This document shows, piece by piece, positions 46,707-57,443 of a DNA stretch of 64,000 nucleotides. Under the pieces are notes generated by a model. It saw only the letters and a program-made list of their open reading frames with translations. It was not told where the DNA came from and made no database searches. The stretch lies in contig NC_065574.1 of assembly GCF_937616625.2 (NCBI RefSeq), positions 5,146,001 through 5,210,000 of the forward strand, given 5' to 3'. How positions within the stretch are numbered: the stretch's first letter is position 1; the number at the start of each line of letters is the position of its first letter. Source of the DNA: Mercurialis annua (Eukaryota > Streptophyta > Magnoliopsida > Malpighiales > Euphorbiaceae). The position numbers and the translations under genes are program-made.

Positions 46707-48291
46707 TATAATTAATTATTTCTGGCTATGTAAACTTTACCAGGAATGGAAACTATAATATAGTGCTTTTACAATTGGAAGTAGGGGAGACTATGTACCA
46801 AACCCATGACATGGAAAGAAGACGAACCCAATTGATATTCAAGCTGAAGTCGAAGCATCCCAGTCAATCAGATCAGAAAAAACTGGTACTAGCGGTTGAA
46901 TTTCCCCATGATCTCTTATTATTTAATACAACGGTATGAATATCAAAGCAAACCCATAAAAATACCCCTTTAATTAATTAAAAAATAGATACAACCGCAT
47001 ATCGTTTATCAGGATCCGACGACAGACAACTTATTGATCGGTTCATGTCGATTTGCTTGACTTTCTCTATAAAAAAAATTAATAATTTTGAATCTAATTT
47101 TTAAAAAAACGCGTTAAGATGAAACTGAAAACCTCCTTAATTTAAGAAGTCTCAGTTACGCGATTAAATATTCTTTTCACATTTTTTTAGAAAACTCCCT
47201 TATAGGTTAGGATTTTCCCTCTCATTTTTGTTGTTGTTTGATAGGGCGAACAGGCGGTTCTTATGTTTATGACTCTCGGATTGTTTTCGAAATAAAATAT
47301 TTTTGATGGTTCAATTTTTTATCTTTCAATAAATTTCTAAATATTTTTTGTCTTTTAATAAGTTAAAAATAATTTATTCAAGTCCAAGAGACAAGTTCGA
47401 GAACCAGATTGACACTATCCTCATTTTTCTTTATCCCCTTTAAACCACTAGTAGTTTGAACAAACGGCGATATTTTCTTTTCTTATCTTCCATTTTCAGA
47501 TAAATTGTTTTGGCAAAGTTTGGAAGGATATTATAAAAAAGATATTAAAATTTAAATCGTTAAAAAACAGTCACTAACTTATCAAACTATTTCACCGGAT
47601 GTCACGTGAAGCAAAACGCACTGAACTTTGTGCATTTAATACTATGTGACATGCCAGAATTACAAAAAGGTTTACAATTCACTATCTTTTTTTAACAAAA
47701 GGGTATAACTTACCTGTTTTGTAATTTACGATAAATGACTTTTTTTTTTAAAGACGGTGACCTCCCTGAGAAATAATTCGATAAGTTATTGATTGTTTTT
47801 TAGTGATTTGAATTTTAATACCCTTTAACCGGGGAGTTTAATATCCAAGTTTTGAACTTAAACCAAATAAAAGAGCTTTAGGTTTTGCCAAATTTCAAGC
47901 AACCATTAATATAACTGTCTAAGCTTTCTATGGATATTTCAATTTGTTCTCAGGTAACCCTTTTTCCTTCACATTATAAGCATTGATACATTACATATTT
48001 ATTTCTGTTTTGTGATATATTCGTAGGACATTATTTTGCATGTTAAGTGTTTGTTAAAATGCTTGTGTTGCAAGTAATTTTTCGCAAAACGATCTTCTGC
48101 TCCAATACAGATTCTTAGCTAACATCTACTATATTAGTTTAATTGTATAACTTTTTCTGTACATCTTCAAAGCAGTATGATAAACTCTTATTTACAATAG
48201 CAAAATGATATAAAAAACTGCATTCATAAACCCACATTTTGTGCAGCTATATTCATCTTTTCAAAATATTATGTGCATTAAGGCATTTACA
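46707..48291. other. intergenic, then downstream flank of receptor copy B
   Basis: No gene recognised. From about 47430 onward the sequence is homologous to the flank of copy A (40060-40734), which probably contains the 3' UTR. Confidence 0.45.
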
Positions 48292-51200
48292 TTAGCTCAT
48301 ATTTTGGTGTCTGTGTGCTCCCACATTGGTTAGCCAGGTTACAACTTCCTTGATGGTTGGTCTCTTGAATGGGTTTTGGTTGACACACATGCATGCCAAC
48401 TCTAGCACTTGCAACAACTCATCATCAAATCCCTTCCCCTTCAGGTGGGGATCGAAGATTTCGTCTTGTTTACCCGCGATTCTTGTTTGTTGGACCCAGA
48501 CAACGAGTTCCCTCGACATCTTTGGCTTGAAAGCATCCACAGGTCTCTTTCCTGTGAGCAGCTCGAGCATAACGACCCCAAAACTGTACATATCGCCTCT
48601 TAATGTGGCTACCCATGCTTGTCCATACTCTGGGGGAATGTAACCTAGAGTACCGACTAGCTCGGTTGACACATGAGTTTGATAAGGAAGAATCAATCTG
48701 GCCAATCCAAAATCTGCGACGTGTGCCTCAAATTTATCGTCAAGAAGGATATTGCTGGACTTGATGTCGCGATGGACAATGTGTGGTTCGCATATCTGGT
48801 GCATATAAGCCAAACCATAACTGGCGCCCCTGGCAATATTTAGTCGAGTTGGCCAATCTAGTTTGGATGCCCCATCAGGCTTCTCGTGCAACCAGTAATC
48901 CAGACTTCCGTTCTCCATATAGGAATATATAAGCAGTCGAAAGCCCTCGTGCACACAATAACCCTGCAAGGAAACCACGTTCTCGTGTTGGGCTGTGGAG
49001 AGAGCTTCTACTTCAGCTTTAAACTCTCTTTCCATGAGTCCTGTATCTCCCGAGAGTTTCTTGACAGCCAACTTGACCCCATTTGCAAATGTTGCTTTGT
49101 AGACCAAACCAAAGCCTCCACAGCCAACAATGTTTGCTTGATTGAAATTATCAGTGGCTTTTAAGAGTTCGCTAATGGTTAGATCCTTGATCTCTTCTGT
49201 GTTGTTTGGAAATATAACTAGGCTTGTATCCTTGCCGGCTTCAGGAGGAAATCCAGAATCGGAGTTGTTGGGTAGTCTGTCCATCTCTACATCGTCAGAG
49301 TCCTCTCCTGGAATGATCCTTCTCTTGGACAATATCCACAGTGCTAGTATAGCAATGAGTAAACCAGTTCCGAAACAAACTCCAACAACTAGTGCAACAA
49401 TAAGTTTCACATTTGCGTTTTTATGTGCAGAACGGTGGCCGGGCCCTGATGAACCTGAGCAAGAACGCTGTATAGAAAGACCACATAATCCAGGATTCCC
49501 TACAAAGCTGGAAGCTGGGAATGTATCAAACTGACTTCCAGATGGTATAGGTCCTTGAAGATCATTATCGGAGACATCGAATGAAGACAAGAAATGCAGA
49601 CCACTTAGTGACGCAGGTATTTCTCCAGAAAGTTGGTTTCCAGCAAGATTCAATGTCTCCAAGTTGGTGAGATTTGATAATTCATCAGGAATGTTGCCAG
49701 AGAAGTTGTTATTTCTGAGATCCAGCACATGAATAAACTTCAGTTGGCCAATTTCTTTAGGGATTTCACCACTGAGCCTGTTGTTTCCCACATATATAGC
49801 TGGTGGCAGGCTAGAGAGCTGATTGTACTGCTGATAGGTAGCATTAGCAGGCTGCGCAAACACAGGCAAAGGTAGATAACTGCGGTCTATTAGTTCATTT
49901 GCCCCGCGTGATGCTAGTGTCTGCAATCCTCCAAGTTCCTTTGGCAATCCACCTGTAAGGAGATTATTGGACAATTCTAGGTAGAACAGGTTTTCTAGAC
50001 CAGCCAACCAACTGGGAACAGAGCCTGTAAGTCGATTAACAGATAAGTCCAATACCTCTAGGTCCTTGAGTTTCCTTAGCCATGTGGGCACTTGGCCGGA
50101 GAGTTTGGAAGCGCCAATTGCAAGAACTTGGAGATTTTGGAATCCATTCAAGTCTCCTATGTCTTGATCATCTGGTATTTTTTCATTTAAGAAATTCACC
50201 GAGAGGATCAAAGTAGTGAGGTTCTTGCAACCCATCATAATTTGGATAGCCCCGGTAAGATTGGTCAAGTTATTGTATGAAACGGACAAGAAAGACAATG
50301 ATTCCACTTTTTGTATATCAGGTGAAAACTGCCCCTCCAATTGGTTAAAGGCAAGTCTAACGGCAGCTAGCTTAGTACATGAATAAAGGGTTGTGGGCAA
50401 AGTACCTGTAAAGTTATTGTTACCAAGATCTAGGATGCTGAGTTGGCCGAACCTGGAGAAATCAAACTCAGAGAGCTTCCCTTTCAACAAATTCACCCGC
50501 AAATTTAGTGTAACAAGTTTGATACAGTTTGTTAGTGATGACGGGATTGTTCCAGTGAGCTTGTTGATATGAAGCTGCAGCTGTTCCAAGTTGGTTAAGT
50601 TGCCGATATCTTGAGGTATCGTGCCAGCCAAATTATTGGAATAAAGATCAAGAATCCTGAGGTCTTTTAGGTTCACCAGTGCATTACTGATGTTACCAGA
50701 TAGATTGTTGAGAGGCAAGGAGAGTCGTTCAAGCATGACTGCTTGGTAAATATCTTCAGGAATACTCCCCCATAGATTATTGAAACCTGCAGAGAAAATC
50801 CTCAGATTGGAACATTTACCTATCCCCAGTGGAATTTCTCCACTAAAATCATTGTTGGAGAAGTCAAGAACCGTCATGGTGCGCGAAGAAACAAGACATA
50901 TATTAGATGGAATTCGGCCTGTAAAGCTGTTGTTGCTGACATTGAATCTACTCAAATTTCCAGCAAACTGAAGAAATGAATTGGATTGAATTACCCCATC
51001 AAACTGATTGCTAGATAAGTCCACTTCTTGGATAGCCATAGTTCTGTTGCTGCTATCACCAATTGATGGCAAATCTCCATGGAAACGATTGTAGCTCAGA
51101 TCAAGAATCTGGAGACTACTAAGAGAGAAGAATCCGGCCGGAACCCGACCGGTCAGGCCATTATGAGACAGGTTGAGATTACTCAAACGAGTCAGATTAG

Positions 51201-51495
51201 GAACAGAATCCGGTAGAGTTCCACTGATACCTCTAAAAGGCAGCAAAACACCAACAACTCGATCATCTCCATCACAAACAATACCTTCCCAAGAGCAGCA
51301 ATCAACAGAATCAGAAGAAAGCCAATTCAAAGGAGGTGAAGCTGACGTGTTTGACAAGAAAACCAAGAGAGAATTATGATCATCTTGATTACAGACAGCT
51401 CCAACATAGCAAGAATGAATCAAAAGTAAGAAAACCAGTACGAGAATAGACGAGACCATAACTGAAAAGTTAACATGTTTCACCATCGTTCCCAT
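48292..51495 (-). CDS. PSY1R: PSY1R-like LRR receptor kinase, copy B, intact
   Basis: A single exon of 1,067 residues. In order: a hydrophobic signal (about 12-32), LRRNT cysteines (DCCSWEGIVC), some twenty plant-type LRRs (repeated LxGxIP) interrupted near residues 535-570 by an island domain (SYLPLPVFAQPANATYQ), a membrane segment near 695-722 (LIVALVVGVCFGTGLLIAIL), and a Ser/Thr kinase near 785-1055. The kinase has GCGGFGLVYKA, AVKKL, HRDIKSSN and DFGLA, so it is an RD kinase. The layout and text (EIKDLTISELLKATDNFNQA) match LRR subfamily X: receptors for the tyrosine-sulfated peptide PSY1 and its relatives, near PSKR. Such receptors promote cell expansion and modulate stress responses. 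The ligand is inferred. Copy A at 40735-43997 is its frameshifted tandem partner. Confidence 0.92.
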   Translation of the reverse strand: MGTMVKHVNFSVMVSSILVLVFLLLIHSCYVGAVCNQDDHNSLLVFLSNTSASPPLNWLSSDSVDCCSWEGIVCDGDDRVVGVLLPFRGISGTLPDSVPNLTRLSNLNLSHNGLTGRVPAGFFSLSSLQILDLSYNRFHGDLPSIGDSSNRTMAIQEVDLSSNQFDGVIQSNSFLQFAGNLSRFNVSNNSFTGRIPSNICLVSSRTMTVLDFSNNDFSGEIPLGIGKCSNLRIFSAGFNNLWGSIPEDIYQAVMLERLSLPLNNLSGNISNALVNLKDLRILDLYSNNLAGTIPQDIGNLTNLEQLQLHINKLTGTIPSSLTNCIKLVTLNLRVNLLKGKLSEFDFSRFGQLSILDLGNNNFTGTLPTTLYSCTKLAAVRLAFNQLEGQFSPDIQKVESLSFLSVSYNNLTNLTGAIQIMMGCKNLTTLILSVNFLNEKIPDDQDIGDLNGFQNLQVLAIGASKLSGQVPTWLRKLKDLEVLDLSVNRLTGSVPSWLAGLENLFYLELSNNLLTGGLPKELGGLQTLASRGANELIDRSYLPLPVFAQPANATYQQYNQLSSLPPAIYVGNNRLSGEIPKEIGQLKFIHVLDLRNNNFSGNIPDELSNLTNLETLNLAGNQLSGEIPASLSGLHFLSSFDVSDNDLQGPIPSGSQFDTFPASSFVGNPGLCGLSIQRSCSGSSGPGHRSAHKNANVKLIVALVVGVCFGTGLLIAILALWILSKRRIIPGEDSDDVEMDRLPNNSDSGFPPEAGKDTSLVIFPNNTEEIKDLTISELLKATDNFNQANIVGCGGFGLVYKATFANGVKLAVKKLSGDTGLMEREFKAEVEALSTAQHENVVSLQGYCVHEGFRLLIYSYMENGSLDYWLHEKPDGASKLDWPTRLNIARGASYGLAYMHQICEPHIVHRDIKSSNILLDDKFEAHVADFGLARLILPYQTHVSTELVGTLGYIPPEYGQAWVATLRGDMYSFGVVMLELLTGKRPVDAFKPKMSRELVVWVQQTRIAGKQDEIFDPHLKGKGFDDELLQVLELACMCVNQNPFKRPTIKEVVTWLTNVGAHRHQNMS

Positions 51496-51705
51496 AAGAA
51501 CATAATTAGCCCGTATCTAAGCAAACTGATACAAAGATTTGGAGATGGGAGTTGTAAAAAAGCCATTGACTAAAAGCAGGAAAAGATAATAAATTTAGAG
51601 AGAGAGAGTGTGTGAGGCTGACGATTGGTCACTAATGATATTAAAATACAAATATTCATAAAGAAGCATCATTTTGTGATATGAATATTATTATTAAGCG
51701 TTTAC

Positions 51706-53072
51706 TTTTGTGGGCGGCTGGTAGTGGCTGATGGTGGTGGTGGTGGTAGTGGTGGTGGTGGTGGAAATGGAGATGGATTGGACTCTTTCTTTGGGATTAT
51801 GATTGATTGATTGATTGATGACTAAACCCACCATGCTTTGTTTTAATTATTATTAGTGTTTAATTATTACCATTTGCTTTTGTTTTTGTGTTTTTGGATT
51901 GCATCTAACTTTCTCTATGAATGGAAACTGTATCATAGTGTTTTTACAATTGGAAGCAATGTTTTGAGGACGAGTCATACCGGCCGGTTCAATCGGAAAT
52001 CGGATGTTTGATTGGTTTGATTTTTGTAAAAAATCAATTTATTTAATTAAACCTCCTTGAATTTGAAATAATCATAGACCATTATATTAGCTAAACTATA
52101 AAATCGTTTGGATTAGATTAGTGATCAAAAAAGATAAATTCGGTCTAACTGGCTTTAAAGTCGGAAATTTGGTCCTACCCGAATAAACCGGAGAATACAG
52201 ATTGAAATGATATATGAACCGACGGTTTTATTTAATTTTGTTAAATCGATTTAACTGGTAGTTTAAATGGAAATCGATGGCTAAACAGGTTTGACTATTG
52301 GATCAATTTTAAAAATGTTAGATATGTACTATAGAAATATACTTATTGTTCATTTATTTAGTTAAAAATGATGGTTGAACCGATTGAATTATGAACTGAT
52401 AAATTTTACCATTGGTTCAATTTTAAAATACTAACTGGGAGGTGTTGCTTAAATCCGAAAGTACCAGATTCGAATTCTATTATATAAAAGAGCTATATGA
52501 ATAATTATTATCTGAAGAATAAAATTTCATAATGGTATTAGAGTATAATTTTTATTTAAATAAGATTACTAGTATTTTTTAATAATGCACTGATTTGAAT
52601 GGTTAATTAATTTGAGTGAATGATGGTATATTGTCATTTAGTGGGCAGGGTGTTGGTTGTACTTATCTTTGGAATTTCTATTTTGTGAAATTGGTAAGCA
52701 GACAGATAGGCAATGCTTGCAAGTTGCAACAAACCCAGAAATTAAATTTGCCTAAACTGCTCAATGGTCAACCCCCTCATTAGGAGTGTGCAGCCATAAC
52801 CAAATTAATCCAATTTTAACTTTAATTTAGTTTCATTTTCTGTTAATCCAGAAAGGTTATGGTTGACATTTTAAAAAAAAAAACTAATTAATTTGGTTCA
52901 GCTAAATTTTTAATATGAAATTTTTGAATTAAACGAACAAAACTGAATTAATTAAATTAAAGCATATATATAACGTTCTTTTTGTAAATTTTTAAATATT
53001 CAAGGTGCTATCGTAAGTTTTTATAGGATTGAATGTCCATTTGTCTTCTAAATTTTTAAATGATTATTATAA
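51706..53072. other. upstream region of receptor copy B
   Basis: A (GGT)n tract lies at about 51728-51765 and a (GATT)n tract at about 51795-51820. From 51980 a diverged dispersed repeat rich in ccggttcaatcgg and aaccg occurs. A tRNA B-box-like agattcgaattct near 52468 has no clear partner. No gene recognised. Confidence 0.4.
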
Positions 53073-53381
53073 AGATTTATATTAAAAAAAATCACGAACT
53101 TTACATGTTTTCTCATTTTAATCTTACAGTTTAAATTTTCTCATTTTCATGCACGAACTACCACTTTTTCTCAAATTCATGCACGGTGCTGAGGTAGCAC
53201 TCATTCATTAATGTAAAATAACCTCCACCTCAACAAATTACACCAATAGAGTCGTGACACATCATCACCGTGCATGAATTTGAGAAAAAGTGATAGTTCG
53301 TGCATGAAAATGAAAAAATTTAAACTGCGTAATTAAAATAAGAAAACATGTAAAGTTGATGAATTTTTATGACATTAACCC
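53073..53381. mobile_element. Mutator-type MITE (foldback, family 3)
   Basis: 309 bp with long inverted arms, for example cacgaactttacatgttttc against gaaaacatgtaaagtt, and gcacgaactaccactttttc against its complement. Perfect 9-bp duplications ttattataa lie at 53064-53072 and 53382-53390. No coding capacity. Confidence 0.8.
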
Positions 53382-53942
53382 TTATTATAATTAAATATTA
53401 ACACCAAAATTAATTTAATTCATTTTTACTTTTTAGTAATTATAATTCTTTAAATAACCAAAATTATTTATTTTTATTATACATATTTCGATTATAGTTA
53501 TAATATTATTATTATTATTTTAAATTTGATTACGGTTAATTCTATTTTAATTCAGAATTGAACCGGCCGATGCACATCACTGCCCCTTATAGCACATAAT
53601 TACTAGTTTTTTTTTTAATACAAAACTGAATGATCCTTGTTGCTTGGCACAAACTTTTCTTTCATCATGTTATGCTTAGAGTTGCCGTCAAGATGATTGT
53701 GTTTTAAAAGCCTTCATGATTCTAAAATATTTACAGTTTGCTATTATTCTTAATTTTAATACAATTTTTTAGAGAACGGTATTAGCTGTAGTTTCGGTTA
53801 TTTACATATTTTTATTTCGTTTATAATTGAATCCGCTCAATTGGATCAATTAAATTAAATCTCTTTGCGTGTCAGTCATAATAATTGTTTTTATAATTTT
53901 TGATTTGAGTGGATGAATTTACTTTAATAAACCACACCTTTC

Positions 53943-54054
53943 TTTCTTTTTTTATAATTGAAAAGAAAAAAGTTTGTGAGAAAAATTGAACGCACGACTT
54001 AACAAATTGATATCAAACGTTAATACCATTTGAGATAACTCATTGGTAATAGAT
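53943..54054 (-). mobile_element. short tRNA-derived SINE
   Basis: On the minus strand an A-box-like gagttatctcaaatgg is followed by a B-box-like gtgcgttcaattt and an A-rich tail (ataaaaaaagaaa). Target duplications cacacctttc lie at 53933-53942 and 54055-54064. Confidence 0.65.
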
Positions 54055-54064
54055 CACACCTTTC

Positions 54065-55737
54065 AATAGATCTCATTTGAGGAATTCATGTTTAATTTAT
54101 TTAATTGTAAAGATTATTCAAATAAAATCTTTCAAGTATATAATTAAAAGAAGGTTTAATTGTCTAGAAATATTTCACCTTTTTGACTTTTTTATGGTCT
54201 AAATATTTAAAATTACCAATTTTAGCTTATTTTTTTATTTTTAATTTCAATTGTAAATATTTGTTCATATATATCCTTTATATTGTTTATTGCAATTTGA
54301 TTTTTTTTTATCATAAGAATTCAAACATGAAAGTATTTTTGAAAACTTTTTCACTCTAATTTAAACAAATGCCTATAATTAAAACTAAACAAAAGAGACT
54401 AAAATTGATGATTTTATAAATTCGGGTTATAAAAAAAAGGTGGAGTATCTTTTAATTATTAAGCCTTAAGAAATAAAAAATAAAAAATATATTAATATAA
54501 AGGACAAACATTTGAAATCGTTGGACACACTAGAATTAACAAATGTTCAAAGATGTTGATGTTCATAAGTTCAACCCAAAGGTCATTCAGTTTAAATAAA
54601 TCTCAATTTGGAACTTTGAATTTACTATTTTCCAACGTATGAATCTTATTTTTGTATGTGACAAGCAGGTTTTGTGAAATTTATAAACATTTTCAACTTG
54701 ATCTTTGAAAATTGCAATTGGACTAAACAAATAGAAATAGAAAGTCAAGTCACAACCCATATAAGCCAAGGTGTCTTGATAAGTACCCAAAACTAGAATA
54801 AAGCACCTTCCATTCAATAATTCCTGTTTCTAATTTGAAATTGAAAGGTTATATGTAATATCACCTAATATATTTTTATCCCTTATGGCCTCACATTTTT
54901 ATTTTATGTATGAAATTTTTACATTGATGGTGTTTACATACCGAATAACTAATTAGAACTAAATATATTTTAAATTTATTAATTTTTGCCAATATATATG
55001 ATAAAGTAGAAGATTTTGGAAAAAAAATTAGACCTATACATAAGTTTTTTTTTTTATTACAAATTGTTGATAGAGCGGCCGGGTTGGGAATGAAGGGATC
55101 CCCATTTTTTTGTTTCGCTTCAGGTGATGATTAGTGGGTCAAGTTCACTGCGTGCTCTTGATCACATTCACTAAAGAGTCGGGTTGCTCGTCTCTATCTT
55201 CAAAGGGACTTATGTACTCTATTCGCTGTTTATTCCACTCGTTATTACTAAACGAATACATAAAGTGCCTCGAGGATAATAAGAGATGAAGAAAGTGGAA
55301 TCTTTTCCTTTAGCTTGGAAAGAGACACACAGTAAGAAAAAGATATAAAAACTCATCAGCAGAACTATGAGACCATTATAAAAAAATGCAAGTTCAAATA
55401 AATTGTCTTAACCTCAAGAAGGATGTAATAGAGAGATGTTTAATAGACACTAAAAATTTATTTGCTTATACATATTTTTTTTTCTCAAATTATATGGTGT
55501 CTGGAGTGTATATGTGGTGTGTGTACGTATGTATATATATAATAAAAAAAAAAAAAAATGGTACAAAAATGACCCTACACGTTATCTCAAATCTCACTTG
55601 GTTCCTATATTTTTTTTCGGATGTCAATTATGATCTTCGTATTTTGTCTGTTAACAAAAAAACATACAACACAGCTGGAACATTCATTCCCGTTAACTAA
55701 TATGATGTGACGCTCTTTTTTTACCGCAAGACTCTTA
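54065..55737. other. intergenic with a GC-richer island
   Basis: AT-rich except for about 55075-55330, a non-repetitive GC-richer island (agcggccgggttgggaatga ... tagcttggaaagagac) with no useful ORF. From about 55550 the sequence (aaaatgaccctacacg) looks like the arm of another inverted repeat interrupted by the following element. Confidence 0.4.
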
Positions 55738-56161
55738 GAGCATCTCCAATGGTGTTCTTTATTTTAAAAAGCATATTTAGTAAAATAAAGAGTACCTTTA
55801 ATATAAAGAGTAATATATTTAAATTTACTCCAATAACTCTCTAATAATAACTCTTTATTTTATTTTTATTATTATAAATGATATTAAAATATTAATAATA
55901 TTGGTTTACTTATTCAGTTTTTAAATTCAAAAATATAAAATATTATATTTCAAATGAAAAATAACTAACTTATTTTAAAATTTGAAAGTTTATCTTTTTG
56001 AAAATGAAATAGAAAATAAAAATGGCTCCCCACATATAGAGAGCTATTTTCACTCTCTTTTTTAAATTTAAATTTTAGAGAGTTCATTGGACTTTAATTT
56101 ATTGATCAAACTCTTTAAATTAAAGAGTTTGTCAATTTTAAAAAGACCATTGGAGATGCTC
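55738..56161. mobile_element. PIF/Harbinger-type MITE
   Basis: 424 bp starting GAGCATCTCCAATGG and ending CCATTGGAGATGCTC, with TTA on both sides (55735-55737 and 56162-56164), the 3-bp duplication typical of Harbinger. The inner arms are also complementary (tctttattttaaa). Confidence 0.85.
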
Positions 56162-56164
56162 TTA

Positions 56165-57443
56165 TGTGACATATGACTGTTTCCAAAAATGTACAAAAAG
56201 GATCATAAATTTACTCTAACTTTCACTTAGTCATTAATATTTATTAGATCTCATTTACGACCTTAATAAAATACATATTTTAAACACAACAATTGGCGGA
56301 ATTTGACGTCTTTATGAACTAATATAAAACTTACGAGCATGTACAAATCTGATTTGGCAAAATTTACTAATTTTTTTTAAAAAATTAGATGAAATTGATA
56401 ATTTGTTATCATCTTTTTAAAAATCAAAATATAAATCTCGGTTCTCGATCCACAGCTACCACCTAAGGTATCGTATAGCTCCAAAGCGAATATCCATATG
56501 CCACCACTTAAGAAACTCTAATTTTTTTACTTTCACTAATTATAAAAGCTATGGTAAAAAAATGTTAATGATGCTATCTAATTTTTGTATTAATTTAGCT
56601 AAACCAGTATATTGAATGTCCACAAGTTCTTAAATTAATGCCACGTCATATTCGTTAATAGAGATATTCAATTCCGTCAATTATTGTGTTTAAAAATATA
56701 AATTTTATTATTAAGGTCATAATTGAGATAAAAAAATATTAAATGACTAAGTGAAAAGCGGAGTAAATATTAAGATCGTTTATATATTTTTTTTGTTAAA
56801 AATCATTCCACGATAGAGTCTTATGATAAGAAAAGAGTGTTATATCAAATTATTTAATGGAAATAAATGTATCACTATTTTTTTTTTGTTAACAGAAGAA
56901 TATAAAAGTCATAATTGAAATTCAAAAAACACAAAAAAAAAACTAAGTAAGTAATATTTGAGATTAGCATTAGAGTCATTTTTTTTTGCTTTTTTTGTAT
57001 AAAAATAGAACTTACATCATTTAATTCAATATAATTTTTAAAAATTATAATACTTATATATTATCTTGAATTAATAGATATTAATTAAATTATAAACAGT
57101 TATTTACTATTAAAGTGATTATATATTTTAGATATTATTTTTATTAATTAAATTATACAGTTATTTACTATTTTAGATTTGGCAAAATTATATATTTTAG
57201 ATATTATCTTTAATTACAATAATAAATTTTAAAAATATAATGCAATCTAACAAAAATAATTTTAATGTTTTTTTTTTAAAAAAAAATCTATATAAATCAG
57301 TGTTTTATACGAATTGTCACCCATCATAATTTATCATCTACTATTACAGAATATATTAGCGGGATAAGTAGAAACAAAAATCGCGGGAAAACGAAACAGT
57401 AAAAACTTAATCGATTTCTCTCAAACAAAATTAAACACAAACA
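56165..57443. other. AT-rich intergenic, upstream of PWWP gene
   Basis: 56165-56790 continues an inverted-repeat-like text (gtgacatatgactgttt, aacacaacaattggcggaat and partial complements near 56680), probably the remainder of an element split by the Harbinger MITE. The rest is AT-rich and includes the PWWP gene promoter. Confidence 0.4.

Noticed and set aside
55075..55110. Possible miR319/miR166-like site (gttgggaatgaagggatccc)
   Set aside because: The resemblance to known plant microRNAs is partial and I find no matching star strand within hairpin distance.
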